A DNA stretch of 64,000 nucleotides from Phlegmacium glaucopus (taxonomy: Eukaryota; Basidiomycota; Agaricomycetes; Agaricales; Cortinariaceae). Of the stretch, positions 24,873 through 36,037 are shown piece by piece (within the stretch, counting starts at the first letter, position 1; every line of letters starts with the position of its first letter). Made by a program: the position numbers and the translations under genes. Under the pieces are notes generated by a model that had not been told where the DNA came from, made no database searches, and saw only the letters and a list, made by a program, of their open reading frames with translations. The stretch spans positions 56,160 to 120,159 of the forward strand of contig MU130697.1 in NCBI GenBank assembly GCA_015039465.1, in the 5' to 3' direction.

Positions 24873-26551
24873 TCAGGTATCTGAGCGTCTCTCCCGGAGC
24901 CAGGGATGTTCTTGGACCCGAGCGATGGTCGCACGTGTTTCGGGATTAGGGTCCAGACATCGTCGCATCAGGTCCATCGCTTCATCCGAGATCCTGCCTG
25001 CCACATTTTCGGATATGAAAAGCTTCCCATCCACAGCGTCTCGGACTGAAGGGAATGGCGATACTCCAGCAAGCAAATACGAAAGCAACACGCCTAATGT
25101 CCATATTTCGGCGGGAGCAGCTTGATAGCTCTTCTTTAGAAGGATTTCAGAAGAAGCGTATGCAGCCGTTCCATAGAACAGTGTATAAAAAGGCCGAGGT
25201 TCAGCTGAATTAACGGCAATGGCACTTCCAAAATCAATCAACTTGACCTGACCATTGAACATTAGCTTCTCATTCATAGACATAGTTGACCATAGTACCT
25301 TGAGATTTTTATCAATCACTATATTTTCGTCCTTAATATCTCGATGTGCAATGCCTTGCTTGTCTAGATAATCCACGACATCGACAATTTGAGCAAAAAC
25401 ATAACGGGCTTGGGGTTCCGTTAACCGTTTATTCTCGGATTGTTCAATGCATTCGAATAAGTCATGCGATGCTCGACGCGCAATGTTGGGTCGACAGTTT
25501 TGGGATATTGATAATTGTGTATATAATAATTTTGGCATTTCGCCCTCGGAAGTAATTAAGGATGTTTCGCTATCATCGTCTTGCATGATATTAGGTTTTA
25601 TTGTTGCGAACATATGAGGCGGTGTGCTAGGTTCTGAGGCAGGCAAGGATGCTTCCGACGTCGAGGGAGACAACAGGGGAGTGGATAGGTAAGAGCACGA
25701 AGTGGATTTGGGAATGACTGGCGCCAATTGACAGCTCAGCTTGTGATGTTTATGCCAAGGGGAACCATGCAATTCTTGAACCTAAGACAGCTATTAGGCA
25801 GGCAATATTTTAGAAATCTACCGACGTACGAGGTAGAAATAGAGCGGGTCTTCAAATACATCCAGACATTTGACAACATTATCATGTTGAATGAAGCTCA
25901 ATAAGACCACTTCGGTTGGCAGTCGTCCAACAACATCATCTTCCATCCATGCATGTTCTGGAACTTTGTCCTTGATGATAAATTTGACTGCTACTTCATG
26001 ACCTTCTGTACGATGATAAGCAGTCATCACGAAACCATACCCCCCCGAGCCGAGCTCGTCCTCAAGCTGGTAGGTCTGTACAAAATTCTGGTTAAGTTGA
26101 TGCCCTTCTGGAAATTGCGATGAATGCATTCGGGCTTTGATGTTGTGGTCCACAGCAGTGAGCCTCCTTTGCGAGAAGAGCATCAATGATTTTTTGTTAT
26201 GTTGAGGGACGTCCCTAAGGTCTTTACGACATGTTTAAATTCTCCACATGATCTACATTTTGGAGGAGAAATACCTGCATTGACCCCCACGTCGTGTCGT
26301 AGTGTCATTGGCAATGACAATGGCGGGAGGCTCTCGCTAGAGTGCCAGACCCGAAGGGGGGAGCTGACCATATCCCTCAGCCAGGGATAGACGTCAGATA
26401 CAGCTCTTTTGTTACGGTCTTCCGCTCGGTAAAATTCGAAACGCTCAGAGAACAACGCGGAGTTATGTGTATCGCAGGTTGCATCATGATGTTCCACGCA
26501 AGGCGACTGCGAAGAGTTAAGCGATGAACGCCTAAGGGGAGAAGAAGCCAT
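24873..26551 (-). CDS. Serine/threonine protein kinase, PAS-kinase/PIM-like, with hinge insertion
   Basis: The ATG at 26551 gives MASSPLRRSSLNSSQ. After a Ser-rich N-terminus the kinase domain starts YQLEDELGSGGYGFVMTAY (glycine loop), with EVAVKFI (lysine), HDNVVKCLDVFED, then QELHGSPW. The C-lobe has HDLFECIEQ, IAHRDIKDENIVID (catalytic loop), VKLIDFGSA, YGTAAYASSEILL, AEIWTLGVLLSYLLAG and ends ERRSDT at 24873. About 100 low-complexity residues are inserted after QELHGSPW, between the lobes. HRDIKDEN and DFGSA resemble PASK/PSK kinases, but no PAS domain is visible. The usual Pro of the APE-like motif is Ser. A 51-nt intron (25248-25298) keeps frame without a stop. The substrate is unknown. 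Confidence 0.85.
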
Positions 26552-26888
26552 AAGAAAGTTTGAGTTGAGGAGACTTGGCAGGTGACTTTGAACAGAAAGG
26601 TTTTCAAGGAGACAAAAGGCGAGTCGAGCGGAATAAAAGCTATGAATAAAGGCTACAGTCGTAAGAACGAAAAAAAAGGGGATCTTGTGTCGTAAACAAG
26701 CGGAATGTTACATTCACCTGAAATCAGCGGAACAGGTTTAGGAACATTTCGGACTCACGGTGAGTTGGATACCGATCAAGTGCCACGCAACGTCCAAATC
26801 AGGATGTGGATTTGGATTGGTGTGCTTACATAAGGTCTAGATACATGTGTAGAGAGCTGACGGCGAGAGTGAAAGCTATTGACCCGAA
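26552..26888. other. Intergenic region between kinase and MAG1
   Basis: Promoter side of the kinase gene and 3' flank of MAG1. I see no gene or repeat beyond a short A run near 26670. Confidence 0.4.
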
Positions 26889-28681
26889 CTATTCCGCCTC
26901 GGCCAGCGACCACATATAATATATACCTATGATGTTTATAAGTCATTTATCGAAGAAGGGAACGTTAATATCATACCAATACTTCTGTAGGGTTTCCAGT
27001 GTTCTGTTAAGTCGGCCATTTCTTTCGGTGTTAGAAAAGCACCTCTGCACAAAATGAAACATGAATCGTGTGACTAAGAAACATCCAAAGCCTTACTTGA
27101 TCTTTTTTCCACTCAATCTGCTCTTGAGAAGGGGTAGATCTATAGCGGATGGTAATGGAACTGGCTGGACACCTGGACTGTCTAATGTCTTTTTGATTGA
27201 TGGTGTAAAAGTAGGTGGTAATGAGTTGGGGCCTTCCACCTCTGTTGGTAAGGCTGATGTGCCAGTTTCACCGATCTCTTCATCCGGCGTATTGACAGTT
27301 GGCAGTTCGTCACTTGCGATTATATTTTTGGATTTGGCCTTCTTCGAAGACGAACCTCCAACCTTCTGTGGAGATATGGAGAATGTGTGGGAAGGCGAAT
27401 GGAGGTGCAAGAACCAGCGAAGTAACCCGCGCTGTACACCCAAGTCCCCTGAAAAAGACTACATGTATAGATCTGAAATCAGTCGAAGTATTTTAGATCT
27501 TACCAACGGGGAGAATATCGGGGCGACGCAGAGAAAAGATAGCGAACATATCGACTGAAGCTGGCCATCAGCAGATCAAATTTGGCGCGATACTTTTAAA
27601 CTTACCTGTCCACTAGCACGCGGGAGGTTGGGTTGTTACTCTTCGCTTCGGCTATGAGAAATGAATGAACTTACCCTTCCGATTCCACGTACTTCAATAA
27701 GCATCTGAGCTAACTCATCGTCATTGGCCTCCAAAAGCTTCTGAGTTGATAAGCGGCCATCCGCAAACCTTGCAGAAAGGTCTTGAACTGGACAACGTAA
27801 TATGAGTTGATCGTTTATTGTAGCATTCATATATATACTGACCGTAGTCAACCTTTCGAGCGCTCAGACCTGCCGTTCTCAAGGTGGCTGCATCTGCTGT
27901 AGCTACTTGTTCTGGAGTTGGAAACGAAGTTATAAGTCGTCGTCTAGGGGAAAATAAAATTAGTGGGCGGTGTCAAGTACTGTACATCGGAGGCAGGCAT
28001 TGCTTACTGCTCATCGTCCGGCTTTTCCGGGAGTGATGGATCAAATAGCCTGATGAACTTGTGAGTAATTGAACGGGCTGCTAGCCAAGAAATCTGCTGT
28101 CCCCTGTCCTCGTCCAGCCATGGCGTTAGTACAGAGAAAAAGGAGTCATAATTTGGGCTTTCTTACAAAATGGATGTGACGAGCGCACTATATCATCGGA
28201 TTAGATATTCAATGTATTTTATTTGTGGGGGACATCAGAAGCCGTACCGAAAGGGATGTGCTTGTTCGAGATGTTCAAATGGTTTACATGTCATTCGTTG
28301 GAACAGATCTTCAAACCGATGGTCTGCCTGAATGAGATGCCTTTTGGCTTCTTGAAAATCAAAAGTTAAAACAGCTGGCACAAGTGTGATGTTTGAAGCT
28401 GATTGATGTTGTTTAGAATCAGCAACAGGTGCAACCTGAACTTCTTGCTTTGCAAGTTTCTTAGCATCCTTTGTTAGTTTCGTATCCGCTTTGCGCTTGC
28501 CCAGGGTTGAGGGAGTAGTCGTCAAGTTGGTCGGAGGTTCCGACTTCTTGCTAGTAGTAGCTGCATTGATTGAGGAGGAACTGCGCGTAGTTCTCATAGG
28601 ATAAAAGTCTCTATTTGAGGAGTAACTTGAACGTGCAGGAAAGGATAGAATAGGTCGTACTAGCTGTCTTCCAACCAACAT
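26889..28681 (-). CDS. MAG1: DNA-3-methyladenine glycosylase (MAG1/AlkA, HhH-GPD superfamily)
   Basis: The ATG at 28681 gives MLVGRQLVRPILSFPARSS, with a basic KKLAKQE stretch. The glycosylase fold reads FEDLFQRMTCKPFEHLE, then QQISWLAARSI, SARKVDYV, DLSARFADGRLS and the helix-hairpin-helix IEVRGIGRVDMFAIF, followed by LPVGDLGVQRG carrying the catalytic aspartate. A Ser/Pro-rich insertion of about 110 residues (27093-27400) follows before the closing helices KEMADLTEHWKPYRSIG and YYMWSLAEAE, with the stop at 26889. The enzyme removes alkylated purines in base-excision repair. An N-terminal mitochondrial-type leader is possible but unproved. Its start codon overlaps that of the opposite-strand gene. 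Confidence 0.93.
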
Positions 28682-29050
28682 GAGTCACTTAGTTACGGTA
28701 CCGCAAACTGGTCACGCCCTAATAACTGGGGTTGATATTGACGCACTACTATCTCGTCTATTGAGATGCAGCAAGCCTGGCACATGTGTAATTTCAAGTT
28801 GGAGTCCCAAAACCGGCCAAATTATTGCGCACAGTGCACCATTGATCTATGATCCTCGCCTTTGGGTCCGACAGGAAAGTTTAGTTTCTGACTGCAAGTA
28901 CAACTGGAGCGATAATTGAGATCGTTTGCTCATGCGGTCATGGTTGATTGTAACGATGTGGATGTTCTAGCGGTCGTTGGCAGCTCCGAAAGACTCGTCT
29001 CACAATCCAAATACACTGTGCTTTTACATAGTTTCACAGACCTCATGTAG
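28680..29050 (+). CDS. Small protein gene of unknown function, divergent from MAG1
   Basis: An open frame starts at ATG 28680 (MSHLVTVPQTGHALITGVDID, then CVISSWSPKTGQIIAHSAP) and runs to a TGA at 28917-28919. A second, protein-like stretch in another frame (VDCNDVDVLAVVGSSERLV) runs to TAG at 29048-29050, so an intron or frameshift probably joins the two. One candidate join is 28879-28970, which would drop part of the second stretch. The pattern of a small alpha/beta domain recalls roadblock/LAMTOR-type proteins, but I cannot confirm this. The gene fills the whole gap between MAG1 and LSB6. The exon structure is uncertain. Confidence 0.42.
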
Positions 29051-29108
29051 TACTGTGTTAGCAAAGCTCGTGACGTCCCTGAAGAATAGTGACACCTTGT
29101 TTTGAACC

Positions 29109-32100
29109 ATGAACAGTCAATCTTATAACCCAATGTCCGCTCGTTCCATGCGCTCGGAATACCAGCCCTTGCACTCACACGACGATGAATCGACCGGAGA
29201 AGAACCTAGAGCGAGTACAAGCACGGCTCCTCAACGTCGCTCAATCCGACCTGGCAGCATCGACCTTACCAAGCTTGACAATGCATTTAAGCGGTTAGTG
29301 TACTGCTATTCCTCCCCTCTATCATGACTCAAGTCCTTCAAGTTGGACGGAGTCAATAGCACAGAAAGTCAAACGTAAGAAGAAGACACCCGATCATTCG
29401 AGGAAGCAAATATGGCGTAGCGTTTTTGAGCCTACCATATTTGCAGCCTCAAATTTAGGACTGGTACGCCCAGCAGCTACATCCTTGGATTATATGGCAG
29501 ATACACTTACGTTTCATAAAGGTGAAGACGTTGGATCATAAACGACCGATGTCTCAGGCTGACTTTGACGCGTACGTGCCGTTTGATTGATATATTGTTT
29601 TAGCTGACCTTTCTTATGCAGTTTGGCACAATCTGTGAGACACGCAATCGGTGAAGGCATTCATCCCAAGATGATAACCAAAGGTTCATCTGGCTCTTAC
29701 TTCGCTCGAGCGAAGGTCGAGGGGAGAGTGCAGACTGTCGCGTTAGTACAAAGTCTCCCACTTTCTAAAGAAAAGGCCAGTCCTGAAAGGGAATTATAGC
29801 GTTTTCAAACCGAAAGACGAAGAACCGTATGGACGGCTAAATCCCAAAGTGAGAAGGCTGTGCAATTTCTTTAATGTGATCGTTAACAGTGTGATAGACG
29901 ACGAAGTGGATACATCGACAATTTAGATGGATAATACCTTTCGGACGTGCTTGTCTTATACCCAATCTAAGGTTTGTTTAAATCTATATTTTGTGTCTGC
30001 TCCCTATTCACAAAACACAACGTAATACCAAGTTATATATCTGAAGCTGCAGCATCTTTGTTGGATGAGCGCCTGGACCTTCATATTGTTCCACCTACGC
30101 AGTTGGTCTCCCTATCAAGTAGGGTGCGTAGTTACCGACTTGCAGAATATCAGACAGCCATTCAACTCGAATCAAATATAGGCATTCTTCTACGATTGGC
30201 TGGATCGTAATGCGGCGAAGAAAGGCAAACCACTACCCGAGAAGATAGGTAGCATGCAATTCTTTCTCCATGGCTTTCAAGGTCAGCCAAGTCACTCTTT
30301 TATTTGTAGAAATTTAAACTTCGAGGCCCTACAGATGCCTCAGATTTCCTAAGGAAAAATCCTTGGCCAGGCCGCGCGATTGCCGATACATTTGACGACT
30401 CCACTCATCGTCGAGGGAATTTCTCCAAGCGTTTTTTGAGCGCCCTCAAGGTCATCTGTGGCAGAACGGGTGACACTGAAGATATCTATGACGATGCCGA
30501 TTATGAAGATGAACGAGTGCTATACGATGCAACTGAAGATTCAGACGCCCAGAGACCTTTTTACTGGAGTCAACCGCTCCAACAGAGCTTCCGAGAAGAG
30601 TTAGAAAAGTTGGTCTTCCTTTTCCGATATCGTCATCTCACAGGGTTTTAATCTGTTGTTGAACCTTCAGGCTTGTTATTTTGGGTAAATTCTTCTTGAA
30701 TTTCTTTCTTGAGCGTCAGGTCCAACCTCTCGCACAGATTATCTTATGCTTAACACGGATCGCGGCGCTGACAATTATATGATCAAATACTGCGAAGGTG
30801 ATCACGAAAAGGCCCTTGTTGACGTTGCCCCTTCCCGTTCTGTCAAGCTTGAAATGCCAGTGATGAGTGAACTCAGACGAGCAGAAACGACGTCTGGAAT
30901 TCCTCGTATGAATTCCACCTCATACCAACCAGTCCTTCCTCCTGTTCCCTCAGGCTCCAATACTCCGAATAGTGATTATAAGCGAAAACCCCATATCCAT
31001 ATTGCAGCAATCGACAATTCACTTTCTTTCCCTCATGAACACCCACAAGGTTGGCGCTCGTACACTTATGGATGGTTGTATTTGCCTGTCAGTATCATCG
31101 GACGTCCGTTCAGTGACAAAACTCGCAATCATTTCTTGCCACTGCTGACCTCAAAATCTTGGTGGGAAGAGACAACTTTTCAGCTCGAAAAGTTATTCGC
31201 TGTAGATCCAGATTTTCATCCCAAGATGTTTGCGGTAAGAGCGCCATGAACAGCCAGATCATATTACTAATGCCTCCGATCCACAGAGACAACTCGCTGT
31301 CGTTAAAGGTGGACAACATGTAATTTAAACATCTTGCTGTTCATTAACATGATGCACAGGTCAGGCTTGGAATATCGTTCAATCTTTGAAACACACAGTA
31401 AGCCCGAAGATTTTCTCCTCTTTAATTTGATTTACTAGTATCTACTTCAACAGGATGAAGGTATGTCAAGGTTATATCGTCGTACACATCTTCTGATGAA
31501 TTCAAGGTCCTCTGGAACTGACACGGAGAACAAAGGTCCTTGTGTGGGATGATGAATTGGAGATTCCGGAAGAAACTATTCAAGAGTTACCCAATGGTCC
31601 AGCATCTCCAAAATCAATGAGCACTGTCCCCCTTCCAAGGCGGGCCAGAAGTCAAAGTTCGGGTGAATTTCCTCCTCCAATGCGTCGAACATCCACGGAC
31701 GCTTCAGGGGTTCCAAGGCCAGTTCCATTTGCGGCCAAGTTTCAGCGGGTGCACCCGGGGACCACCGGCGTCACTGTGCTTGAGCATCTGGAAAGGTTAG
31801 ACGCTGTGGAGGCAAGCTTGCAAAGGCTTGGTGTGGATGAGACAGAAGAGGTTGACGTAGGGGATGCAGCGGTGAAAGCAAACGTATCTGCCCGTCTGGA
31901 TTCTACATCCAACGTTCAAACATCTCCTTTCTCACCACCTGGTAGTCCTTTGCCCACAGTTCATGAGGTATCGTCATCCAGAAGTTCGATTGCAGAAGAG
32001 GATTTGGTCGCGCTATCAAAGTCAACCTCCCATGTAGAAGGTTTGTATCCTTTCCAACAAGGAATGGTTTCAAGTGCAGGGATAGAATGGATTCAGACGG

Positions 32101-32231
32101 CTGATTCGCCTGCTAAACGGACCGTCGTTGTTGAGGTACGCCATCTTCAGTTGAGCTGAAGATCATACAATCATGAATGCCTTTAGCGATTGGAGACGGT
32201 TAAAAAGACGCCATTGTGTTCTTGTTGGTAG
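29109..32231 (+). CDS. LSB6: Type II phosphatidylinositol 4-kinase (LSB6)
   Basis: The ATG at 29109 starts MNSQSYNPMSARSMRSEYQPL. Spliced motifs of the PI4K type II family follow: WTESIAQKVKRKKK, GSSGSYFARAK, VFKPKDEEPYGRLNPK, EAAASLLDERL, MQFFLHGFQDASDF, LDYLMLNTDRGADNYMIKY (catalytic loop) and AIDNSLSFPHEHPQGWRSY (metal-binding DN). WLYLPVSIIGRPFS and RRTKVLVWDDELEIPEE follow. A long Ser/Pro-rich tail leads to a final short exon RLETVKKTPLCSCW before TAG at 32229-32231. The enzyme makes PI4P on plasma membrane, endosome or vacuole membranes. Terminal cysteines (CSC) could be lipid-modified, but that is inference. Confidence 0.94.
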
Positions 32232-32336
32232 CTTGCTCGACGTAGACTACATATAATAAATAGAGAGGATTAAGAGGGTTCCTATCAACGTGGCACAAAA
32301 TTAATGTAATAGATAGAGGAGGCAAAAGATGAAAGA

Positions 32337-33900
32337 TTATTCATCTCCTTCGGCAAGTAGCCATGTAGCAAAGTTGTCCAATCGTTTTCTTTCTGCCTCT
32401 TCGCCGTCCCCTGTGAGTTCTTCTGCAGTGCCACTTCGCTTAAACCGCTGCCTCCCAGTGAATAATTCCGCCACCACGCGACGTCCGTCAAAAAATCTAC
32501 CATTCATTTTCTTCGCCAGACATAAGCTAATTTCAAGGCCAAATATAGAATAGATTATGCATACCAGAACACATGCCCGTGCGCTAAGTGGATCTCTGAA
32601 TTTGACTGTCATGACTCCATCTTCTTCTTGCTATTTCTGCGATGAGAACAGAGTAGAGAATAGAAAGAAAGAAAATAGCCTACGTCGTATAGGACAACAT
32701 TTGTGACCTCTCCAAGTGAAGCACATTCTTCCCGAACATCTTCTTTCAGGTCCAGCAGCAGTGAAGCATCCTCCTCCAGGCCTTGGAGAGTGAACAAGTG
32801 CTTCAATACGACAACCCTGTTGTTTTGATTAACGGTCATGGCGTCCTGGTGATCAGGCATTGGACCGAATCCATCATCCTCCCCCCATTCTTCCAATTTC
32901 CTAAACAACCAGGATCAATCTAATAACGATAAGTTTGTATATAGCACATACTTTTGCATTTTGCCAATCCGTTTTGTAATTTTCTTCTTGTCTACGATCT
33001 TTCGGGGCCTTGCTTCTTGACCAGAACCATGGGATTTGTGTGCAAAATCTGCTTTTGCTACTCTCATGACGCTGGATGGTTGACCGAGCCTCAACTCTGC
33101 GTCATCCAGTAAGTTGATGGCGAGGGTGACTGAGTCCTCCTTGAAATAGACCACGAGTGCTTCTCCACTGAACGACCCATCTTCTTTCGCATACATTTTG
33201 ACTTTGGGATCACCATCTTCGTCTTCTTCTATTACACCGCACCTCGAGAACCGTTCTATTATTTCATCTTGCTCTGCGTCAACGGGTAGACCCGTAACAT
33301 AAACAGCTGTGTTCTTTGATTTTCGTTCTGCGGGAGGTTTCTCCTTCTTTTCGTTCTTTCCACGCTTGATGGAAGTGCTTGCTTCCGATGGGGAGGTAGC
33401 AGATGTGTAATCTTCTACTTTGCGTTTCTTGCTTTCTCGTTTCAGGACTGGAGCAGCAGGGGTCTAATTTGCCAAATCAGTTCCAGTTCTAGGAAAAACA
33501 GGGCATAAGTCGTGCTTGCCTCTTCATCTACACCAGCGATGGAGTATGCAGCCTGTTGACGAGAGATTAAATCATCGTCTACCTATGAAGACAAGTTTGA
33601 AACAATATTAAGACGATCTTGCATGAGCATACCAAGGGCAACCAAGAGTTCTTTGAAGCGTCATATTCAAGTTCTGTCTCATCGTCTTGCTCGAAACGCC
33701 ATGTATTAGATGTTTTAGAAAAGTATATCCTGTCCAAATTAGGTCATGGTTGAATATTTGCATAGAAGTCCAATAAAGCGATCTCGATGGTCATGAGTCT
33801 ACAGAAAGCAAGCATACCGTGGATCATCGGCGAAAGCAGCTGCCTGAGCTTCTGCGGATGAGCCCGCTGCAGGAGACGGTGGTGGTACTGGCGCAGACAT
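32337..33900 (-). CDS. CUS2: CUS2/TAT-SF1 splicing factor (U2 snRNP-associated, two RRMs)
   Basis: The ATG at 33900 gives MSAPVPPPSPAAGSS. An N-terminal block with YFSKTSNTWRFEQDDET is followed by a Lys-rich linker (KRESKKRKVEDY). RRM1 reads NTAVYVTGLPVDAEQDEI, then GEALVVYFKEDSVTLAI. A second region has EWGEDDGFGPMPD, then NNRVVVLKHLFTLQGLE for the start of RRM2, which is U2AF-homology-like and ends MTVKFRDPLSARACVLKM and NGRFFDGRRVVAELF. The C-terminus is LDNFATWLLAEGDE, with the stop at 32337. CUS2/TAT-SF1 binds SF3b1 and helps fold U2 snRNA during prespliceosome assembly, which suits an intron-rich genome. Confidence 0.93.
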
Positions 33901-34000
33901 TATTCAGACCGTATTTACGTCTGTTTGAGAATAACTTGTAGTGCAAACATAGCAAACTGATCAGAGACTCTATTGATTTTTGTAAAATCTATGTAAACCT

Positions 34001-34679
34001 CTACCGGTAGAGCGTCATAGGAAAATACGAGTGCTCGGCGTGAGGAGCTGCAGGGGCAACTTCCGGCACCCAACGCTTGTAAGGAGTCGGTAATACTGGA
34101 GGCAGCCTGGATTCCGAGTAAACTTGAGCAGTGGTAGTTATGGCTGCTATCGCTTCCGAAAGATCAAGGACTTTATTGTTTGCGGCTGGTAAGGTTGTGT
34201 CCTTTGAAGGTGGGGATATTCTGCAAGCAGAATTGTCAATAGACGAATCTAGCGGAAAGAATGGACCTACGCTTGAGTGCCTGCATGTTCAATTAAGAGA
34301 GATGACAACTCCGACTGGGTGACAACAGAAAGTTGGGGGTAAGCTCGTCTAATGTCACGTTTCCAGTAGGGATTCTGGGCCGGGTCGGAAGCTACATGGA
34401 CCGCCAATTAGAATGGGATATTCGAAAGCGAGAAGAGACAAACCCATCGTTGCTGGAGTGGAGTACTTTTCTGGCCTAGACGCTGGCGGTGGATATCGAT
34501 GTGCAGTAGAAATAGGAAGACCACTCGATATTTCGGGGTTGACGGCCACCACATCCCCTGTTAATCCAAGTTATTCATGGAATACAACAATATGTATGCT
34601 TTTACGCACTGAATTTCTTCCAGAAACCTTTGGGGCTAAGGTGGTACAAAGTGGACTCTGCAGCTTTCTTGGTAGCCAT
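34001..34679 (-). CDS. NADH-ubiquinone oxidoreductase 21 kDa subunit (fungal complex I accessory subunit)
   Basis: The ATG at 34679 gives MATKKAAESTLYHLSPKGFW. After an intron the protein continues VVAVNPEISSGLPISTAHRY, PEKYSTPATMASDPAQNPYW and RDIRRAYPQLSVVTQSELS, a near-textbook match to the Neurospora 21 kDa complex I subunit as I remember it. A last exon adds TTAQVYSESRLPPVLPTPYK and ends HSYFPMTLYR before TAG (34001-34003). The protein is a supernumerary complex I subunit in the mitochondrial inner membrane. Plus-strand reading frames over the same DNA are shadows. The intron near the C-terminal exon joins with consistent phase. Confidence 0.9.
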
Positions 34680-35151
34680 GTTCGAGGTAATGATCAACTT
34701 ACTTAGCCGTGAGAGTCACAGAGCGTGACAGCACTGACACTTCTTCTCATCCTGGACGTATCACGTATGGATGCTAAGCGCTAAATCCTTTTAGCAAATG
34801 GACGTTTAACGTTTAACCTTCAACTGCTATGGTGGAGAAGGGACTTGATGCGACATGAAAGGCAGATTTGAAATGTGACCAAGAGAACTGAGAGGTCAGT
34901 CACGATGGTACACGATACACTCATGTGCGTCGAGACCTTCAAGTTGCGAGTTGTAACAATTATTAAAAGCTAAACAGATTTTGAAAATAACCTCCAGGTC
35001 TAAATATTGGTCTAATTGGTTGAATTAACCGAAGTCACCCATTAATCATAGTACCAACAAATGACAAGGATTGCGCAATAGCCATGTCGCAATTGTCACT
35101 ACTAGCGGCCATTATAAAAAATCTGAAAATCTTGCTCTTTTGATAGCGACC
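34680..35151. other. Divergent promoter region between complex I 21 kDa gene and UPF0643-like gene
   Basis: A 472-bp spacer between two divergent start codons. It has a GTTTAACGTTTAAC-like tandem motif near 34800 but no gene. Shared promoter activity is inferred from layout only. Confidence 0.4.
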
Positions 35152-35945
35152 ATGACCCTCTCTTTTTCACATCCCCCTCATCCAGCTGCTTCTGTCGAGC
35201 CAAGAGACCCACATAGCTTACCGGACTTCAGTTCCCAATCAAAATTTAGCAAGCCAGTCCTCTATCTTCCGCCTCTACTGTCGCCACTACCTGAAAGCTA
35301 CTCTGTTACACAACCGTCTCATTTTCCACCATTAATAACTGAAACTCACCTCCCTGATATCGATCCTGTCTCCTTGTCTCTTCACAAGGCTCTGCATAAT
35401 TTCAAACCATCAAGTCCCGACTACGCCAATACTGACTATGGACAGGCTTTCAACTGGTCTGAGTTACGGCTACCTAAAGATGAAGAACGGGAATGGTATT
35501 GTGTGGTTTTTCGCAGTAAGCGCAAGTCCGGAAGCGATGGTATATGTGAGTCCTTTTAAGATGCGTTCGAGTACAAGCTCTTCAATAAAAATAGCCTTGT
35601 ATGATGCAGATAAACTTGCTCATGAAGAAGCTATACGAAATGGCGGGGTATGCTCCCTCTTTTTCTCTCTCCAACACATACCCGTAGTCAACATAATTAT
35701 TTCAGCTTATCCTCTATTGGTATGGGATTCCGAACCCAGAGACCGGTATGAATCTCGCCACCTGCATATGGCAAAGTCGGAAACATGCCACGGCAGCCAA
35801 TTCTCAACCACATCATCTCAAGGCAATGCGTCTCGCAGCCGAGGCATACGAGGTTTATGCTCTAGAACGACATGTGCTACGCAAAATTCAGGGCGAGGAG
35901 GGGGTGACAATAGAAGCCTTTACGGGGGGCGAGGTCGGGTGGTAG
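35152..35945 (+). CDS. UPF0643-like conserved fungal protein
   Basis: The ATG at 35152 starts MTLSFSHPPHPAASVEPRD. A Pro/Ser-rich N-terminal third leads into WYCVVFRSKRKSGSDG, then after a short intron YDADKLAHEEAIRNGG, then LILYWYGIPNPETGMNLATC, QSRKHATAANSQPHHLKAM and AYEVYALERHVLRK, ending TGGEVGW at 35945. From memory this matches a fungal family listed as UPF0643, which has no assigned function. The C-terminal half is compact and conserved-looking, with an invariant-looking Trp/Tyr cluster. The last bases are 92 bp from the stop of the convergent gene. Confidence 0.7.
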
Positions 35946-36037
35946 AAAGAAAGCTGCACAAACCTTTCGCTTTGACTATTGCTTTCTATTCACAATATAC
36001 GGATACCCATGTATAAGTACCAGCATCAATAGATTTT

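Noticed and set aside
28930..29178. Minus-strand open frame of 82 codons between MAG1 and LSB6
   Set aside because: It overlaps the LSB6 first exon and the more protein-like plus-strand frame; no motif.
34131..34706. Two plus-strand open frames (34131-34322 and 34413-34706)
   Set aside because: They lie opposite the complex I 21 kDa subunit, whose minus-strand exons carry clear family motifs.
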